Shown: positions 10,260 through 25,738 of the stretch, piece after piece
Layout: every line of letters starts with the position of its first letter
Position numbering within the stretch: position 1 is the stretch's first letter
DNA from: Diphasiastrum complanatum
Taxonomy: Eukaryota; Streptophyta; Lycopodiopsida; Lycopodiales; Lycopodiaceae
Length of the DNA stretch: 64,000 nt
Assembly: GCA_029204225.1 (NCBI GenBank)
Contig: CM055113.1
Location: 22,889,605 to 22,953,604, forward strand
Direction of reading: 5' to 3'
Notes under the pieces: generated by a model
Told to the model about the DNA's origin: nothing
What the model saw: the letters and a program-made list of their open reading frames with translations, nothing else
Database searches by the model: none
Program-made: the position numbers and the translations under genes

Positions 10260-13200
10260 TTTACAATTTTGTTATATCTTTTTTATTGTGCTAATAGTCA
10301 TAGAATTATATCACTAATAATATGTTATCCTTGATGACAACAAGACTATGCAAAAAAGGAAGGCTACTGGAATACGGTGAAAAATGTGACCAGCGTGGCA
10401 AAAGGAAGAAATTTGAGAAGTATTAAAACATTGATGTCTGTTATGACAAAAATAAATGACAGGTTGAACTTATAGTTGGATGTTATTTTCAAAACTATGT
10501 CATTTGATGACTTCCAGTAGATTATAGAGATATTTGAGACTTCTAGACATTTTGTATCTACGGGTTGTTTAAGTTGTTCTGATTATTGCAGTAATGTATA
10601 TCTCAAAAAATCTTTATGATGTCTATATTGACTTTGACATCCATGGCTTGAGAGTATGGGTTTTTTAGTATGCGATTCTGTGTTTTTAATGCTTTGATAA
10701 AAAAAATTTATTTTTTGCTTTTTCTTGTGTATTTTTTGGTCCTTTCTCTGTAGTTTTAGTTAAGTGGTTTTCTTAGGTTGTGTCATTGTTTTCTTTGGTG
10801 GACCTTGTCTGTGTGTTTAGGTTTTTTTTCGTTGGTTTCGGTCTGTTTGTATTTTTTGATGTGGGGTGTCTTTCCTGGTGTTTTGGGTGAGGTTTTTTCT
10901 CCTTGAAGTTTTTGGTTGGATGGGTGTGGTTCCTAGTTTTCTTGGAATTATCTACCTTTTTCCTCTCTTTGGCTCATGTTGCTCGTTGTTCTGCTGCCGC
11001 TCTCCTCCCCTACTCGTTGGTTGCTTTTTGGCGCGAGTTGCCCTTTATGGTGCTTCCGCTCTTTCTTGGGCGAGGCTGGTTTCTGATTTGACTGGGATTG
11101 GTGGTCCTTTGGTGCAGCTTGGCGGGTTGTTGGTGTTGTTTACTTGGCAGGTTTGTAGTGTGCCGATTTTTTTATGGGCGTTTCTACATTTTTTGTTGCT
11201 TCTTCTTGTATTTAACCCTGCTTTGCTTAGAGTAGTTTTGTGTGGTTCTTGTTTCTTATGCCTTCGATGTTCTAGAGGCGGTTGCTTCTGGTTGCTATGG
11301 CGTCTCCTAAGGTCTGTTCCTGTGGCCTTTGTTAGTTTCTCTTCTCTTTCAGGTTGGCTATGTTCCTCTGTGGCGTTTCCTTGGGTCTCTTGGTTTGCCC
11401 TGCCTTTTGCGTTTTGGTTTGTGATGTATGTCTTGGCTGGTGTTGTTTTGCTTAGTTATCTTGTTTTTTTTGGTAGCTTTTGTTCTGTTTCTTACTTTTC
11501 TGTTCATGTTAAAGCTTGTTCTTTGGTTGTTTTTTATGTGTTTGGTCATTTTTCTGTTGTTTCATGTTATGTTTTTTGTTTAGTATGCTTCTGGGTCGTT
11601 CTTTGTAGCTTCCTGAGTTAGTTTTGTTTGTGTCTCAGTGTTCTTAGCTGGTTTACCTTTTTCCCTTTAGTTTGCCTGAGTTGTTTGTTCTTTTCTTTCT
11701 TTAGTTCAGTCAAATTTTGTTTTGTTCACGTTTTCTTCGGTACTTACTCAGTTTACATTTTTTGGTTTGTTTTTGTTACCAGTTGTTTTTTGGGTTTTTT
11801 TCTGTACTGCCTATTCGATTACTTTTTCACAGTTATCTCCTACTTTTTTTATGGATAGCATAAGAAATTTAGCTGTTTCTTACTTTTATAGGCAGTAGAT
11901 CATGATGGGTATATACAAGTTTGGTATGTAACTTTGACATATAAGAAAGCTACCTATGTAGGTTGCCTTAGGTGACATGATTATTAATTGTGGAATACTT
12001 TAATACATGGTGTTCTTCTATTTTTTCTGGGTAACGTAATCTTTTAACTTGCTTACAGTCAGTTGATACGTTATTACAAATAGAGTTATCTCCTACTTTT
12101 TTACGGATAGCATAAGAAATTTAGCTGATTCTGGAGAAAACCAGTTATCTACTTTTATACGAATAACATAAGAAATTTAGCTGATTCTGACATTTATAGG
12201 CAGTGTAATGGTAGATCATGATGGGTATATACAAGTTTGGTATACTTTGACATATAAGAAAGCTACCTATGTATGTTGTCTTATATGACATGGATAATTA
12301 TTGTGGAATATTGTAATACCTGGTGTTCTTCTATGTTTTATGGGTAACATAATCTTTAACTTGCTTACAGTCAGTTGATACATTATTACAGATAGAGTTA
12401 TCTCCTACTTTTTTACGGATAACATAAGAAATTTAGCGGATTATGGAGAAAACCAGTTAGCTCCTACTTTTTTACAGATAGCATAAGAAATTTAGCTGAT
12501 TCTTACATTTATAGGTAGTATAATGGTAGATCATGATGGGTATATATAAGTTTGTTATGCAGCTTAGACATATAAGAAAGCTACTCATGTATGTTGCCTT
12601 AAATGACATGGATAATAACTGTGGTATATTGTAATACTTGGTGTTGTTCTATTTTTTCTGGGTAACGTAATCTTTTAAATTGCTTACAGTTAGTTGATAC
12701 GTTATTACAGATAGAGTTATCTCCTACTTTTTTACAGATACCATAAGAAATATAGCTGATTTTGGAGAAAACCAGTTAGCTCCTACTTTTTTATGGATAG
12801 CATAAGAAATGCAGCTGAATCTTACATTTATAGACAATGTAATGGTAGATCATGATGGGTATATACAACTTTGGTATGCAACTTTGACATATAAGAAAGC
12901 TACCTATGTATGTTGCCTTAAATGACATGGATAATACCTATGGTATATTGTAATACCTGGTGTTCTTCTATTTTTTCTGGGTAACGTAATCTTTTATATT
13001 GCTTACAGTCAGTTGATACGTTATTACAGATAGAGTATGTGTTATGGCTGAAATTTACTTATTTGGGCATAAGGTGGTTCGGCATGCTGGTTTATATACA
13101 AGTCTGATATGCATATATGACAAAAAAAATGTAGCTTCCTGTGTAATTTCCCTAGTGACATGGATAACAACTGAAGGTATGCATTGATACTTGTAGTTCC

Positions 13201-13399
13201 CACAGAATACACCTTGGTCTAACTTGGTTTTTTCTTGTGGATGGATGCAGGTTAGTATACCTTCTTCTTCGGATTTTTACCCAATTGTATTGCTACATTC
13301 TAAAATGCTTATAAAATGCAAAATTATTTTACTATATTTTGTCTTTCATGGCATTATAATTTTTTGTCAAGCTAAATCTTATGTGTTGAATGTTTTTTA
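10260..13399 (+). repeat. 3.1-kb noncoding unit, copy 1 (pseudo-LTR)
   Basis: Direct repeat of 17362-20536, agreeing over the whole length with roughly one difference per 15-20 bases in the first 250 bases I compared. Order inside: a 430-bp unique start, a T/G-rich, A-poor stretch (about 10690-11830), about four ~310-bp tandem units (11831-13035), then a terminal domain with GTGACATGGATAACAACTGA near 13152 and GTGGATGGATGCAGGTTAGT near 13237. The 10866-11621 open frame on the + strand would give a Phe/Leu/Val/Cys-rich product, a by-product of the T/G bias. In copy 2 only part of that frame stays open, so I do not call it a gene. Confidence 0.85.
11831..13035 (+). repeat. ~310-bp tandem repeat array inside copy 1
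   Basis: Repeats of a unit starting AGTTATCTCCTACTTTTTTA at about 11831, 12084, 12397 and 12715. Each has ATCATGATGGGTATATACAAG, then AAGAAAGCTACCTATGTA, TGACATGGATAATAACTGTG, TTCTGGGTAACGTAATCTTT and TTGATACGTTATTACAGATA. A ~60-bp part (TCTCCTACTTTTTTACGGATAGC plus TTAGCTGATTCTGGAGAAAACC) is itself doubled in most units. The core of each unit resembles the terminal domain at 13.08-13.18 kb. Confidence 0.85.
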
Positions 13400-13420
13400 A
13401 ACACACACACACACACACAT
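13400..13420. repeat. (CA)n between copy 1 and the coding part
   Basis: About ten CA units, followed by TTGAGTAATGG. Confidence 0.95.
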
Positions 13421-13425
13421 TGAGT

Positions 13426-14798
13426 AATGGAGAGGATGCCCCTCATATTCCAATAGTCGTATTGAACTTTATTTGGATTCTCACATAAGATGCGTTTTTC
13501 TGTGCTTGTTTCACACTTATTCATGGCATTCAGATTTGATCAAATTAGGATATGATACACCTTTGATCACTCCGTCACTTGCCTCTCAATTGTTTATTGC
13601 TAGTATTTCATCGCATGACTTCCATTTTAAAGTACACGAACTAGATTCTGGATATATTAGATCTGATCCTGAGTCGTCCCTGCTACTTCTTGCTCTTTTA
13701 GCTACTTCTGACTGGTGTAAACTATGGCAACTCTCGTGTAAGGATGAACGTGCTGCTATAGATAAATTATCTAGAATTCATAGATCTCTTGACATAATGG
13801 AGGAGAGTGACTAAAAAATGATTGATGAATTTGAAAGAAATTCTCTTTTTATCTTAAACAGATTTGCTGAACTTCATGGGTTGGAGTCTAGTACTTTGCA
13901 TAGAACTCCGAGAAATTGTTCCTTTGACATTACTTCGCCCTTCTCTAATGGAAAACATAGTTTAATATCTTTGGATGGTTTTTCACAAGAAAAAGTGCTT
14001 TATATTACACAGTCTTACTACCTCCCACCACCTAAAGATGTCTCCCCTTTCAAACCTTCCGAGGCATCTTATACTAGCCCCTTTATGCCTGAACGTGCCT
14101 TTGAAGACCTGTTGGCTCTAGTAAATAACAAACCTTGGTTACTAGGAAAATATGCCATGTTGGCTCCCATTCCAAATGACATGTGGATCATTATGGGTGA
14201 CCTTGGAGATGACATAAAAAAGATTAAAGAAGAAGCTAGAAACCATGCTATTAATGAGCATTACTATATTGAAACGCATACTAGAGTACCTGCATTCTTT
14301 ACTATGAATCAGTTTGAGGCTTCTAGATGTCCGTCCCCACATGGTATTTTTACTCGCATAAAAATGTGTCAAGGAGAGCATGGGGAAAAGTCCAAGAAAG
14401 TTCTAGATGAGATTTGGAATTTTTTGAGACCATACATAAAATGTGACTGTGGAAAAAACAATATCAAATGCAATGGGCAAATTCTTTGGTTTGACCATGC
14501 AATTTGGTTTCTTCTTAACCACTTGGATCAAGTATTACCAGGTGATTCTCTAAAAAGTAAACTTTTTACTTGTTTAACCTGGCTTTCCAATGTGGCAAAA
14601 TCTATTATAAGAGCATCAATTAGCTTTATCTTTTTTTGTGAGTTTATTTTGCAAGGTGTTAAAAAATTCATTGAAAACCAAAATTCGACACTATTTCCTA
14701 GTATCAATGGAAAAGGCTTAAACTTTATTGAAAGAGCCATTAAATCGGTTGCTTTAATAAAAGGCCACAAAGATATCCTCATAAAAGGGCTAAGATAG
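13426..14798 (+). pseudogene. Upstream ORF of the Penelope-like element (unknown function), broken
   Basis: One frame stays open from just after TAA at 13425 to TAG at 14796-14798, interrupted only by a TAA at 13812-13814, so about 455 codons once formed a protein. No in-frame ATG opens it; the true start is lost or upstream of a frameshift. Codon use looks protein-like (mixed composition, no low complexity). I do not recognise a domain. A CDCGKNNIKC motif near 14443-14472 has four cysteines in CxC...C spacing. The nearby FLLNHLDQVLPGDSLKSKLF stretch is helix-like. A frameshift near 14765 leads into the RGG-rich linker before the RT. I see no GIY-YIG nuclease signature. It could be a PLE ORF1 or a diverged N-terminal domain. 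Confidence 0.6.
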
Positions 14799-16912
14799 GG
14801 GCTGTTAGAGGACGTGGTGGTTGGAGGGGTAGAACTAGAGGTGATAGAAACTTGAGAGTTAACGTTGTTAGAACATTTAATTCTTTGAAACGGTCTTTTA
14901 TTCCTCATGTTGCTAATATATGTTCTCCACCAAAAAGTTCTTCTTTCAATTCTTCAAGAGGACGTGCAAAAACTGTGATATCACACGCAAGCTCTACAAC
15001 GAAATTTGACTTACCTATTCGACGTTTGTTGTATGATGATTGATACAGGATTATGGTGATGTCAACAAGGTACAATCCACTTATACTTTGCCCCATAGAA
15101 GGATGTGTCTATGCAGAGTCAAGTGTTAAATTCTTTTTCCACATACTATTTGTTAACAAGATCTTGGATTCTTTTTGTGTTAAAGATTTGTTCAAAGAGG
15201 TTACTATCGTTGTTAATTGTCATATTGACAAGGATATTTGGGATAGCATTATGTTTGGGTGGTATTTTACCCACAATATATTGAAATTCCTTTATAAACC
15301 CAAAGAAGTATGTTGTAACTTCAAACTAAATGACGATAATGACTGCATTTGTAACAAAGATCACAGATTTATCCCATTTATTTCTAAAAAATGGGCTCAT
15401 GTAGTTGTCTCCCAACACTGACATCATCGAAGTTGAGTCAGTAAGAAATGAAGTAAACAAGGGATTAAACCATATACCTGCCAATAGACCCTGTTGTCAA
15501 GAGGTTATGAATGAATTAGAAAGGCTATGGACATTATTTGCATCCATTATTAATACTAAGCTTTTGGATAATAATGCTATCATGCAATTCAGAGCTACTG
15601 TGCTACATAAATGCAACATTAGTACCAATAGACTGATACATTACAACTTTGTTCCAGCTGTTGAACTGTTTAGAGAAAGTAAGAGACTCACTAAAAATTT
15701 CTTTATCTGTGGACTGGACAAGGCACCTAATAATCCAGCCTTTATATGCAAGAAATTCATCAGAAAATATGCCTTGGACAGACTTAACAGTCCCGATTTT
15801 CTGAAAATTCTGTTGCCTGTGGATATGGTCATCAATAATTTAGTATATGAGCTTGGTGATCTATTACCGGAATATAAGATAAAAAACAGGTTACTGCCTT
15901 TTATTATGTGCACTCTGAAAGCACATAAAAATGCTTTTCGATGGCTAACAAATGCACGTGAATGCTTATTTCAGCAGTCTGCGTTAATTATTACATGCAT
16001 ATTAACCTCGTGCACAATACCTCTGCAGGATATGTGTAGAGTAAAACAAAATGAGTTCTTTTTATGAGCCGGAATATGATGTTGTTGTTTTTGGCCTATG
16101 GACTCATTTGAATTCGCCATTAATCTACCTGATAAAATCTTCTCGGTATATGCAGCTGACATCAAAAAATGTTACAAATCAATTCCACTTTTTGGGGAAT
16201 TCGGCCTGAAAAATGTATTGTCTCATGTCATAGATTGGGCATTTGAATCTACACAGAAGTCATATATAATCTTTCATAACATTCCTCTTAAGACCAAAAA
16301 GGGGGATTGGTCCAATAAGATAGGCTATAATGGAATTTCATTTGATAAAAATAGAGTTAAGCTCATCATATCAAGGCTTTGTGATAATATGCATGTTAGG
16401 TTGGGTGATGGTATATGGAAACAGACCATCGGTATACCAATGGGCTTCTCGTGCTCTCCCATTTGGTGCAACTTATATTTATTCTACTTTGAATATAAGT
16501 TCTGCGTTAGACTGGCAAATCTGAATAGATGGGACTTATTGCAAATGTTTAATTACTCCTTTCGCTATATTGATGATATCTGCTTAGTCAATGTTGTAAA
16601 CCATGCTTCATTTTTTAACAAAGACATTATCCCTAGTGATGAATGTCCATTTTGAATTTACCCTATGCAATATGTCGAGATTGTATCCAATTCAGAAACA
16701 TTTGCCAGATTCTGCAATGGTGCTTATTGTGGCACTTTAGCAAACTTTTAAAATATGACTATTGTAGTTACCTCTGTTTTTAATGCATCTTATTTCATGA
16801 CTAAATATGACAAAAGAAAGTCACTTCCCTTTACTTCCATGCAATATATCTTTCAAGATGCTAATAGACCTGCCTCCTTTTCATATAAGGTTATTTTATC
16901 CCAAATTTTGCC

Positions 16913-16962
<50 letters not shown>

Positions 16963-17142
16963 TTTAATGAAAATGAGGCTGCTGTTCAAATGTATGACGT
17001 CCTATCGACTTAAAAAAAGAATGGGTTCAGGGAAGACACGTTATGCAGACATGTGTTCAAATTTTTAAGCGATAAACTTCCTATGAGCAGATGGTGTCCG
17101 ACAAAAACACGAATGCTACTTGGTAAAAATATGACTATGTGA
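14766..17142 (+). pseudogene. Penelope-like reverse transcriptase with RGG linker and CxC motif, decayed
   Basis: After the frameshift near 14765 the product reads an Arg/Gly stretch (VRGRGGWRGRTRGDRN), then a region ending in the CxC motif C-I-C (15344-15352), then WAHVV and GLNHIP, which open the PLE RT. RT blocks in order: LDKAPNNPAFICKKF (about 15713), LKAHKNAFRWLTNAR (about 15915, the LPKLHKNP block), YAADIKKCYKSIP (16149-16187, motif A), GIPMGFSCSPIWCNLY (about 16430, motif B), RYIDDICLVN (16563-16592, motif C), then GAYCGTLANF and YFMTKYDKRKSLPF. The thumb continues past a (TA)n insertion to a stop near 17142. In-frame stops (15041, 16065, 16077, 16653, 16749), frameshifts (near 15410 and 17070) and the (TA)n tract make it dead. 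The CxC upstream of the RT is the arrangement described for Naiad/Chlamys PLEs. Confidence 0.8.
16917..16961. repeat. (TA)n microsatellite inside the RT thumb region
   Basis: About 22 TA units interrupt the reading frame between SQILPL and LMKMRLLFKCM. Confidence 0.95.
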
Positions 17143-17238
17143 TGAGCAACATGCATACCACACTTGGTTGCATGTTGCTGCACCTTGTGTGTTATGATGT
17201 TGTGGGAAGGTTGGCGGGTGCGCCCGCGCGCATGCACA

Positions 17239-20536
<3,298 letters not shown>

Positions 20537-20586
<50 letters not shown>
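20537..20586. repeat. (CA)n at 3-prime edge of the composite
   Basis: About 25 CA units directly after GTTTTGTAAA, the end of copy 2. Confidence 0.97.
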
Positions 20587-20587
<1 letters not shown>

Positions 20588-21838
20588 GGGTTAGCTTTTT
20601 TATAAGAAAATAGCAAGATATTGGATTTTCAAATGCTCATAATAATTCACCAATTCACTATATTTTCAAGTTGTTGCATTGTTTATCATTTCAATCTCAT
20701 GGGCCCACTCTCTCATTGTCAAACTATATAATGTATGGTCTCTATCTTAACCACTTAATATTGAGAAAAAGGAGGATAGTGCTTGTGTTCCTTTTTGATA
20801 TTAGGAAAACATAAATAAAATTTCTTAACTAGATAAAAATTAGTAAAAATGAGTTAGATGGTTTGACCTGCAATTGTCTTCAAGTGCTTATTTTGTTAAG
20901 AGGAGATGGAAGAAGCTCAAACATTGAATCTTTTGTTAATATTCAAGTTGGTCCACCCTTTTATGAGACATTGATGGCCAATGAGTGAATCTTGTTTGTG
21001 CATATAGTAGAAACGTAGGATACCTAGATTGTTTATATTTTTGCTAGAAAAATTGATCATATCACAATAGAACTGTAGAACTGTAGCATATCACAATAGA
21101 ACTGTAGCATATCTAGATTGTTTGATTTTTGCTAAAAAAAAATTGATCATATTTTAATCAGGAGTGCATATCAAGCATGAAAATCATGACAAGTTAGAGA
21201 AGAAAATTGACCCAAAATTTTAATTTAATACAAGAAATATTTAACAATAACAATGGAATAATAAAGGAATGTTCTCATTTGGCAAATGTGTACATTGCCT
21301 ACATAATGAAGGAGTATTGAGATCCAAAATGTTGAAATGATATAAAGGTATTGTTCTTCAAAAGGTTTGTTACATTTTATGTCCACCATAGAATATGTAA
21401 GATTGAGCTCATCACCCAGCCCACGAATTGGGTTATCTTTGTCTAGGGAGATAGGTAACAAGCTCAAGGGTCATTCCATACTCAAGTAGCTAGTAAACTT
21501 ATTTGTGAGATAAATTATTTGATTCATTTGGAATTCTTGGATTAGTTAGGCTCGAGTCATGAATATATTCTCAACATGACTTTTCAACTGTTCTAACCCT
21601 CAACCAACATCAAAGACATGAGGATGAGATTAAGCAACTTAAAAATTTCTCATATTGTGATAAATTTTGTAGTGCAACTCAAGGGACATGCTCATCAACC
21701 CAATATTTCAACCAAAATAATGGGGTATGACTATTGAATGACATATTTTGTGAAGGATATTTACTTTAATAAGTAAGACTAGACGTGACAATTTGATTGA
21801 TTGTCATACAATTCTCACAAAAGCCCTCCCACTTAGAA

Positions 21839-21980
21839 GGAAATGATAGTTTTTAATTGATGAACTCGTCTCCTTGGTCAATGGAGTTATTTCGTCCCGG
21901 GGCCTTAAAGGAAATGATAGTTTTTCATTGATGAACTTGTCTCCTTGGTCAATGGAGTTACTTCGCCTTGGGGTTTTAAT
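21839..21980. repeat. 71-bp tandem duplication
   Basis: GGAAATGATAGTTTTT starts at 21839 and 21910; both units run through CTCCTTGGTCAATGGAGTTA and a few mismatches separate them. Confidence 0.85.
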
Positions 21981-23656
21981 CAACTATTAATTCTTGAAAG
22001 TCATGCATATTCACCTTACTTTTGCACATAGAACAATCACAACTCAACTTTTTGCAAATGAAGACAATAGATTCACCACACTCAATTTCTTTTTTGTAGC
22101 ATGCAAGTTGAACTCTTATGGCAATAATTTTATACAAGCCTTTGACTATCTCTTGCATAGATCTAGTACAAGTAAGGTTTATAGTATAAAGATATGTTTG
22201 GATTGTCAAAATATGCACTTGGTAATTATGATAACAAATATCTTTATTTGCTTAACTTATAGAAATAGGCTCAATCACATTTCTTAATGATATGTACCTA
22301 AATTAGTCTTTTTTTTAATTGTTTATGATTTCTGTACACAATGCCAATACCAAGTAGTTTTGAAACAACAACAAATAGGTAGATGCATCAATAGGGGCAC
22401 CTCATTCAATGAAGCAAGCCACTAAATCTTTACCATTGATAAGTACCTCTCTCTTTTTTTACTAAGAAATTAGCCAAGATGAGCCATCTCCATTGCTATT
22501 TCAAAACGTAATTGCTATGTAAAACATGGGAGACAAATGACTAAAATGCTAAGCATGATACTAAAATATTCTAGTGTCTATCATCTCACCTATAAAGGTC
22601 TTGCTAAAAAACAATCAGACATGGAAATGACAAAGGATATATTATCATAAGGAAGTACTTTAAAATCTATTTCTTAGTCCATCTAGCAGGGAGCTAAAAA
22701 CATCATGTCATTGAATGTTGATCTAAAATAGAGTAAAGAAACAATGTGCAAACTACCTCTAGGTACAACAATTTGTCTTTGCTAGCAATAACTCTATTTG
22801 AAGCAGCTTTAAGAGGTCAATGGCCATCTCAAATAGCAATAGAATGTATGAAATCCTCCTTTTATTCTACAACTTTAATCGAAATGTTTTGAGATCAAAC
22901 CATTGAAAAAATATGTAACTAAAATAGTATTCAGATAAAGGGTTGAGATAGACCGAGACAACAAAAAGACATTTTAGCATAAGCTAAGAAAATGCAATAT
23001 TCTTTTAATGTGTTCCAAGATCCTTTACTAGCACGGTTGATAAGTTTGGACCATTGATGTAGTGCCCGAAGGGATAGCACTGACAACACATGAGATTAGC
23101 ATACAACCTATCCATAAGGTGCTTGCAGACAAAAGACCCACAAATTGTTTGACAGGTAGCATTACAATCTGGAAGCAGGGGCAATGTTGACAGTCATGGC
23201 AAACAAGGATGAAATCATTCCTACTTTTGTGAAGATCATGCTATCCATGGATATTCCAATTTTTAATTGAGCTAGCTTTGTCTTCAAGCTTGATTCTTGA
23301 ACTTTTGAAAGATCTATGTAGGCTATTCTTTTGTAACTGTTTGTGGAGAGTAGAAATTTATGTAATTGTGCACATTTACAAGAAACAACATGGTGTATGA
23401 TCTTATCATTCCTCCTATCACGATAAAAAACATTATAAATAGAAGGATTTTATATGCTTAATTAAATTCATGTAATCACAACTTAGTATAATCAACAAGT
23501 ATTTTGTACCTAAGATGAAAAAATAGCACCTAATAGTCTAAGTTTGACATGTACTGTTATTCTCTAGCCTACAATCTACAACAAGATTGTTACATGTATC
23601 TTTTGGTGCAACTTCTTTACCCATATCAACTTGATTGAGATGGTTGTTGTTGAAAT

Positions 23657-23802
23657 AGAGATGTTGTGCATACACATCATTTTCCTTGCTACGTTATTTG
23701 TTGAAAAATTACTTGGTATTGAAAATGATAGAGATGTTGTGCATACGCATTTTCCTTGCTACGTCGTTTGTTGATAAATTACTTGGTATTAAAAATGATA
23801 GG
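23657..23802. repeat. 73-bp tandem duplication
   Basis: AGAGATGTTGTGCATAC starts at 23657 and 23730, with TTTTCCTTGCTACGT and ATTACTTGGTATT in both units. Confidence 0.85.
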
Positions 23803-23996
23803 CTTGTCTGTCCTTCAACAACAAAGTCTTGAAAATGATATTTGCAAAAGAAAATAGTAAGTTATTTTAAATTTCTTGAGATTTTACATAGTCCAAAATC
23901 ATGTGTCTGATAGGTAGATAATGGCCCATTTCTTTGTACCTTTGTTCTTTGTCTTCATTTGTGTAATTCTTTTAAAAAATAACTTTCTTCCTCTTT

Positions 23997-23998
<2 letters not shown>

Positions 23999-24056
<58 letters not shown>
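23999..24056. repeat. (CA)n microsatellite
   Basis: About 29 CA units. Confidence 0.97.
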
Positions 24057-24057
<1 letters not shown>

Positions 24058-24114
24058 CTATATTTATCTACTAGCGAATTGTGCTCGTCGATGACGGGCG
24101 GTCGATGGGATGGA

Positions 24115-25699
24115 GTGTGTGTGTCTGTGTCTGTGTGTGTTGTGTCTATGTGTGTGTTGAGTGTATGTGTGTGCTACAAAAACCAAGCACTACTCACAAG
24201 ACATTACACCAAAAACATGAAAAAAATAGCTTTTTATAGAATATGACATACAAATGATACAATAAGTAACTTTGTCATATTGGTACGGCAAAAAATAAAT
24301 TTTTTTTAACCAAATAGTAGCAAACCACTATGGAGAATACCGTAGAAGAGGGAACACTAACCTGCATCCATCCACAAAAAAAACCGAGTTAGCGCTAGGT
24401 ATTTTCAGTGGGAACTGCAGGTATCTCTGCATCCCCTCAGTTGTTATCCATGTCACTGGGTAATTCAACCATAACTGCTATAATATGTCCAAGCTGTTTT
24501 TTTGAAAAAGATCATGACCTCTAAGTTTTATAGAGTCATTGATTCTATGAAGTGTTTACATCACATTGACATCCATCCACTTTTTTTGAATGACTATATG
24601 GTCATATTGTAGGCAGTGTTTACATGCCCGCAACCAAACACCTACTACTATCCTTTTTTACAGTAAATGTGTCCTTGATTGACGTAAATGTTCTGCCAAA
24701 CAATCTATGATTAAACCCTTTATCCTAAGGATTTTGCTTACCTATTGTAGGTGATCATTATGTATTCATCCAAAAAAGGTAATCTAGGAAGAACATCTTT
24801 CACAAAACATCGTTTGTGACAATCCCTATGTAGTTTCAGTCAATTATAATCTATCATAGAACCTCATTGGGTTGTTTGACCTCTTGAGTCAATGGAAGAA
24901 CCCCAAAAAAAACTCAAAAAACATCAATTCTTTAACCACCTCTATTACAGTGGTCTTTTTTAATACTATACATAGGTCAATACCCACCATTAAGAGTCAA
25001 ACATGTATCCTGAATACATAATCCAAGTAAAATTTAAGCATGAAATCACCATAATCCTTCAAAGGTAGATTTTTGCATTCATAGCCACCAAGAACACTAA
25101 CTTGCCAAAACAAACCTGCACGCCAGAAAACTAGCGGGAGAAGCAACCCTAAGCACCAGAAACATCAGGGACAAAGAAGAAGAAAAGAGAACTTGAAGAA
25201 GGAGACAAAGCGCCAACCAAAGAAAGCCAAAGCAATTCAAAAAAATATAGACCACAAAAAAGTACCAAAACCTTCACAAAAGAAAGAAACCCTACAAGAA
25301 AACTACACTTTCACACAAAAACACCGAAGAAGCAAAATACACTAAGCCACAGACACCAGAAAGAAGCCTAACAAGGTAGACTAACCAAAAATCAATGCAC
25401 AGCCCAGCAGAACAAAGTGCTAATGCAAACCACTGATAAACTTAAATACAAGAGTTGAAATAAGTCATTCCAATTATCGAGATATGCAAATTAAGTAAAT
25501 ACTTGACACTGAGTGCCCAATAACGTAGTGCAGAATGTAACTAGTTATGCCTCAGGCAATTAATAACAAATAATATCCAGAATCAGAATAAGTCATTTCA
25601 TTTACTAGGAGTCAAAATAAGTCATTCCATTTATACGAATATGTAGTTAAAATAAATAAAAAACATGAGTCTACTAAAAAAAACTTTAATTTTCTTCGA

Positions 25700-25703
<4 letters not shown>
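24115..25703 (-). mobile_element. Inverted, diverged copy of the PLE noncoding unit
   Basis: Read on the minus strand, 25703 to about 24175 repeats the plan of the 3.1-kb unit in shorter form: (CA)n at the 5-prime edge (top-strand TG tract 25704-25737), a T/G-rich middle (top strand A/C-rich, 25080-25430), the terminal domain (reverse complement of 24356-24470: GTGACATGGATAACAACTGA, CAGTTCCCACTGAAAATACC, TGTGGATGGATGCAGGTTAG), and a CA-rich tail (top strand TG-rich 24115-24173). The ~310-bp tandem array and any coding part are missing. Confidence 0.7.

Positions 25704-25737
<34 letters not shown>
25704..25737. repeat. (TG)n microsatellite
   Basis: About 17 TG units, followed by TCGATGACGGGCAGCTGGG. 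A similar TCGATGACGGGCGGTCGATG lies at about 24090, just outside the other edge of the inverted copy. Confidence 0.95.

Positions 25738-25738
<1 letters not shown>

Larger units (their letters stand above)
20587..23998. other. No gene seen; short tandem duplications only
   Basis: AT-rich noncoding DNA. Small frames at 21225-21467 and 21976-22287 have no recognisable domain and lie in both orientations. Two tandem duplications are listed separately. Confidence 0.5.

Noticed and set aside
10866-11621. 251-codon open frame on the + strand, hydrophobic, membrane-protein-like
   Set aside because: It lies in T/G-rich DNA, has a Phe/Leu/Val/Cys composition explained by that bias, and is broken by indels in the second copy (17.8-18.9 kb).
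12120-12160. Possible hammerhead ribozyme (CTGATTCTGGAGAAAACC)
   Set aside because: The core needs CUGANGA followed by a stem and GAAA; here the GA is replaced by TC and no flanking stems are evident.
11831-13035. CRISPR-like regular repeats
   Set aside because: Units are about 310 bp, contiguous and without short spacers; this is a plant tandem repeat.
15344-15352. Interpretation of the RT as a group II intron or LINE RT
   Set aside because: The order of blocks (LxKAHKN, DIKKCYKSIP, IPMGFSCSP, YIDD, GAYCGTLANF) and the preceding CxC fit Penelope-like RTs; no maturase or endonuclease/APE domain is present.
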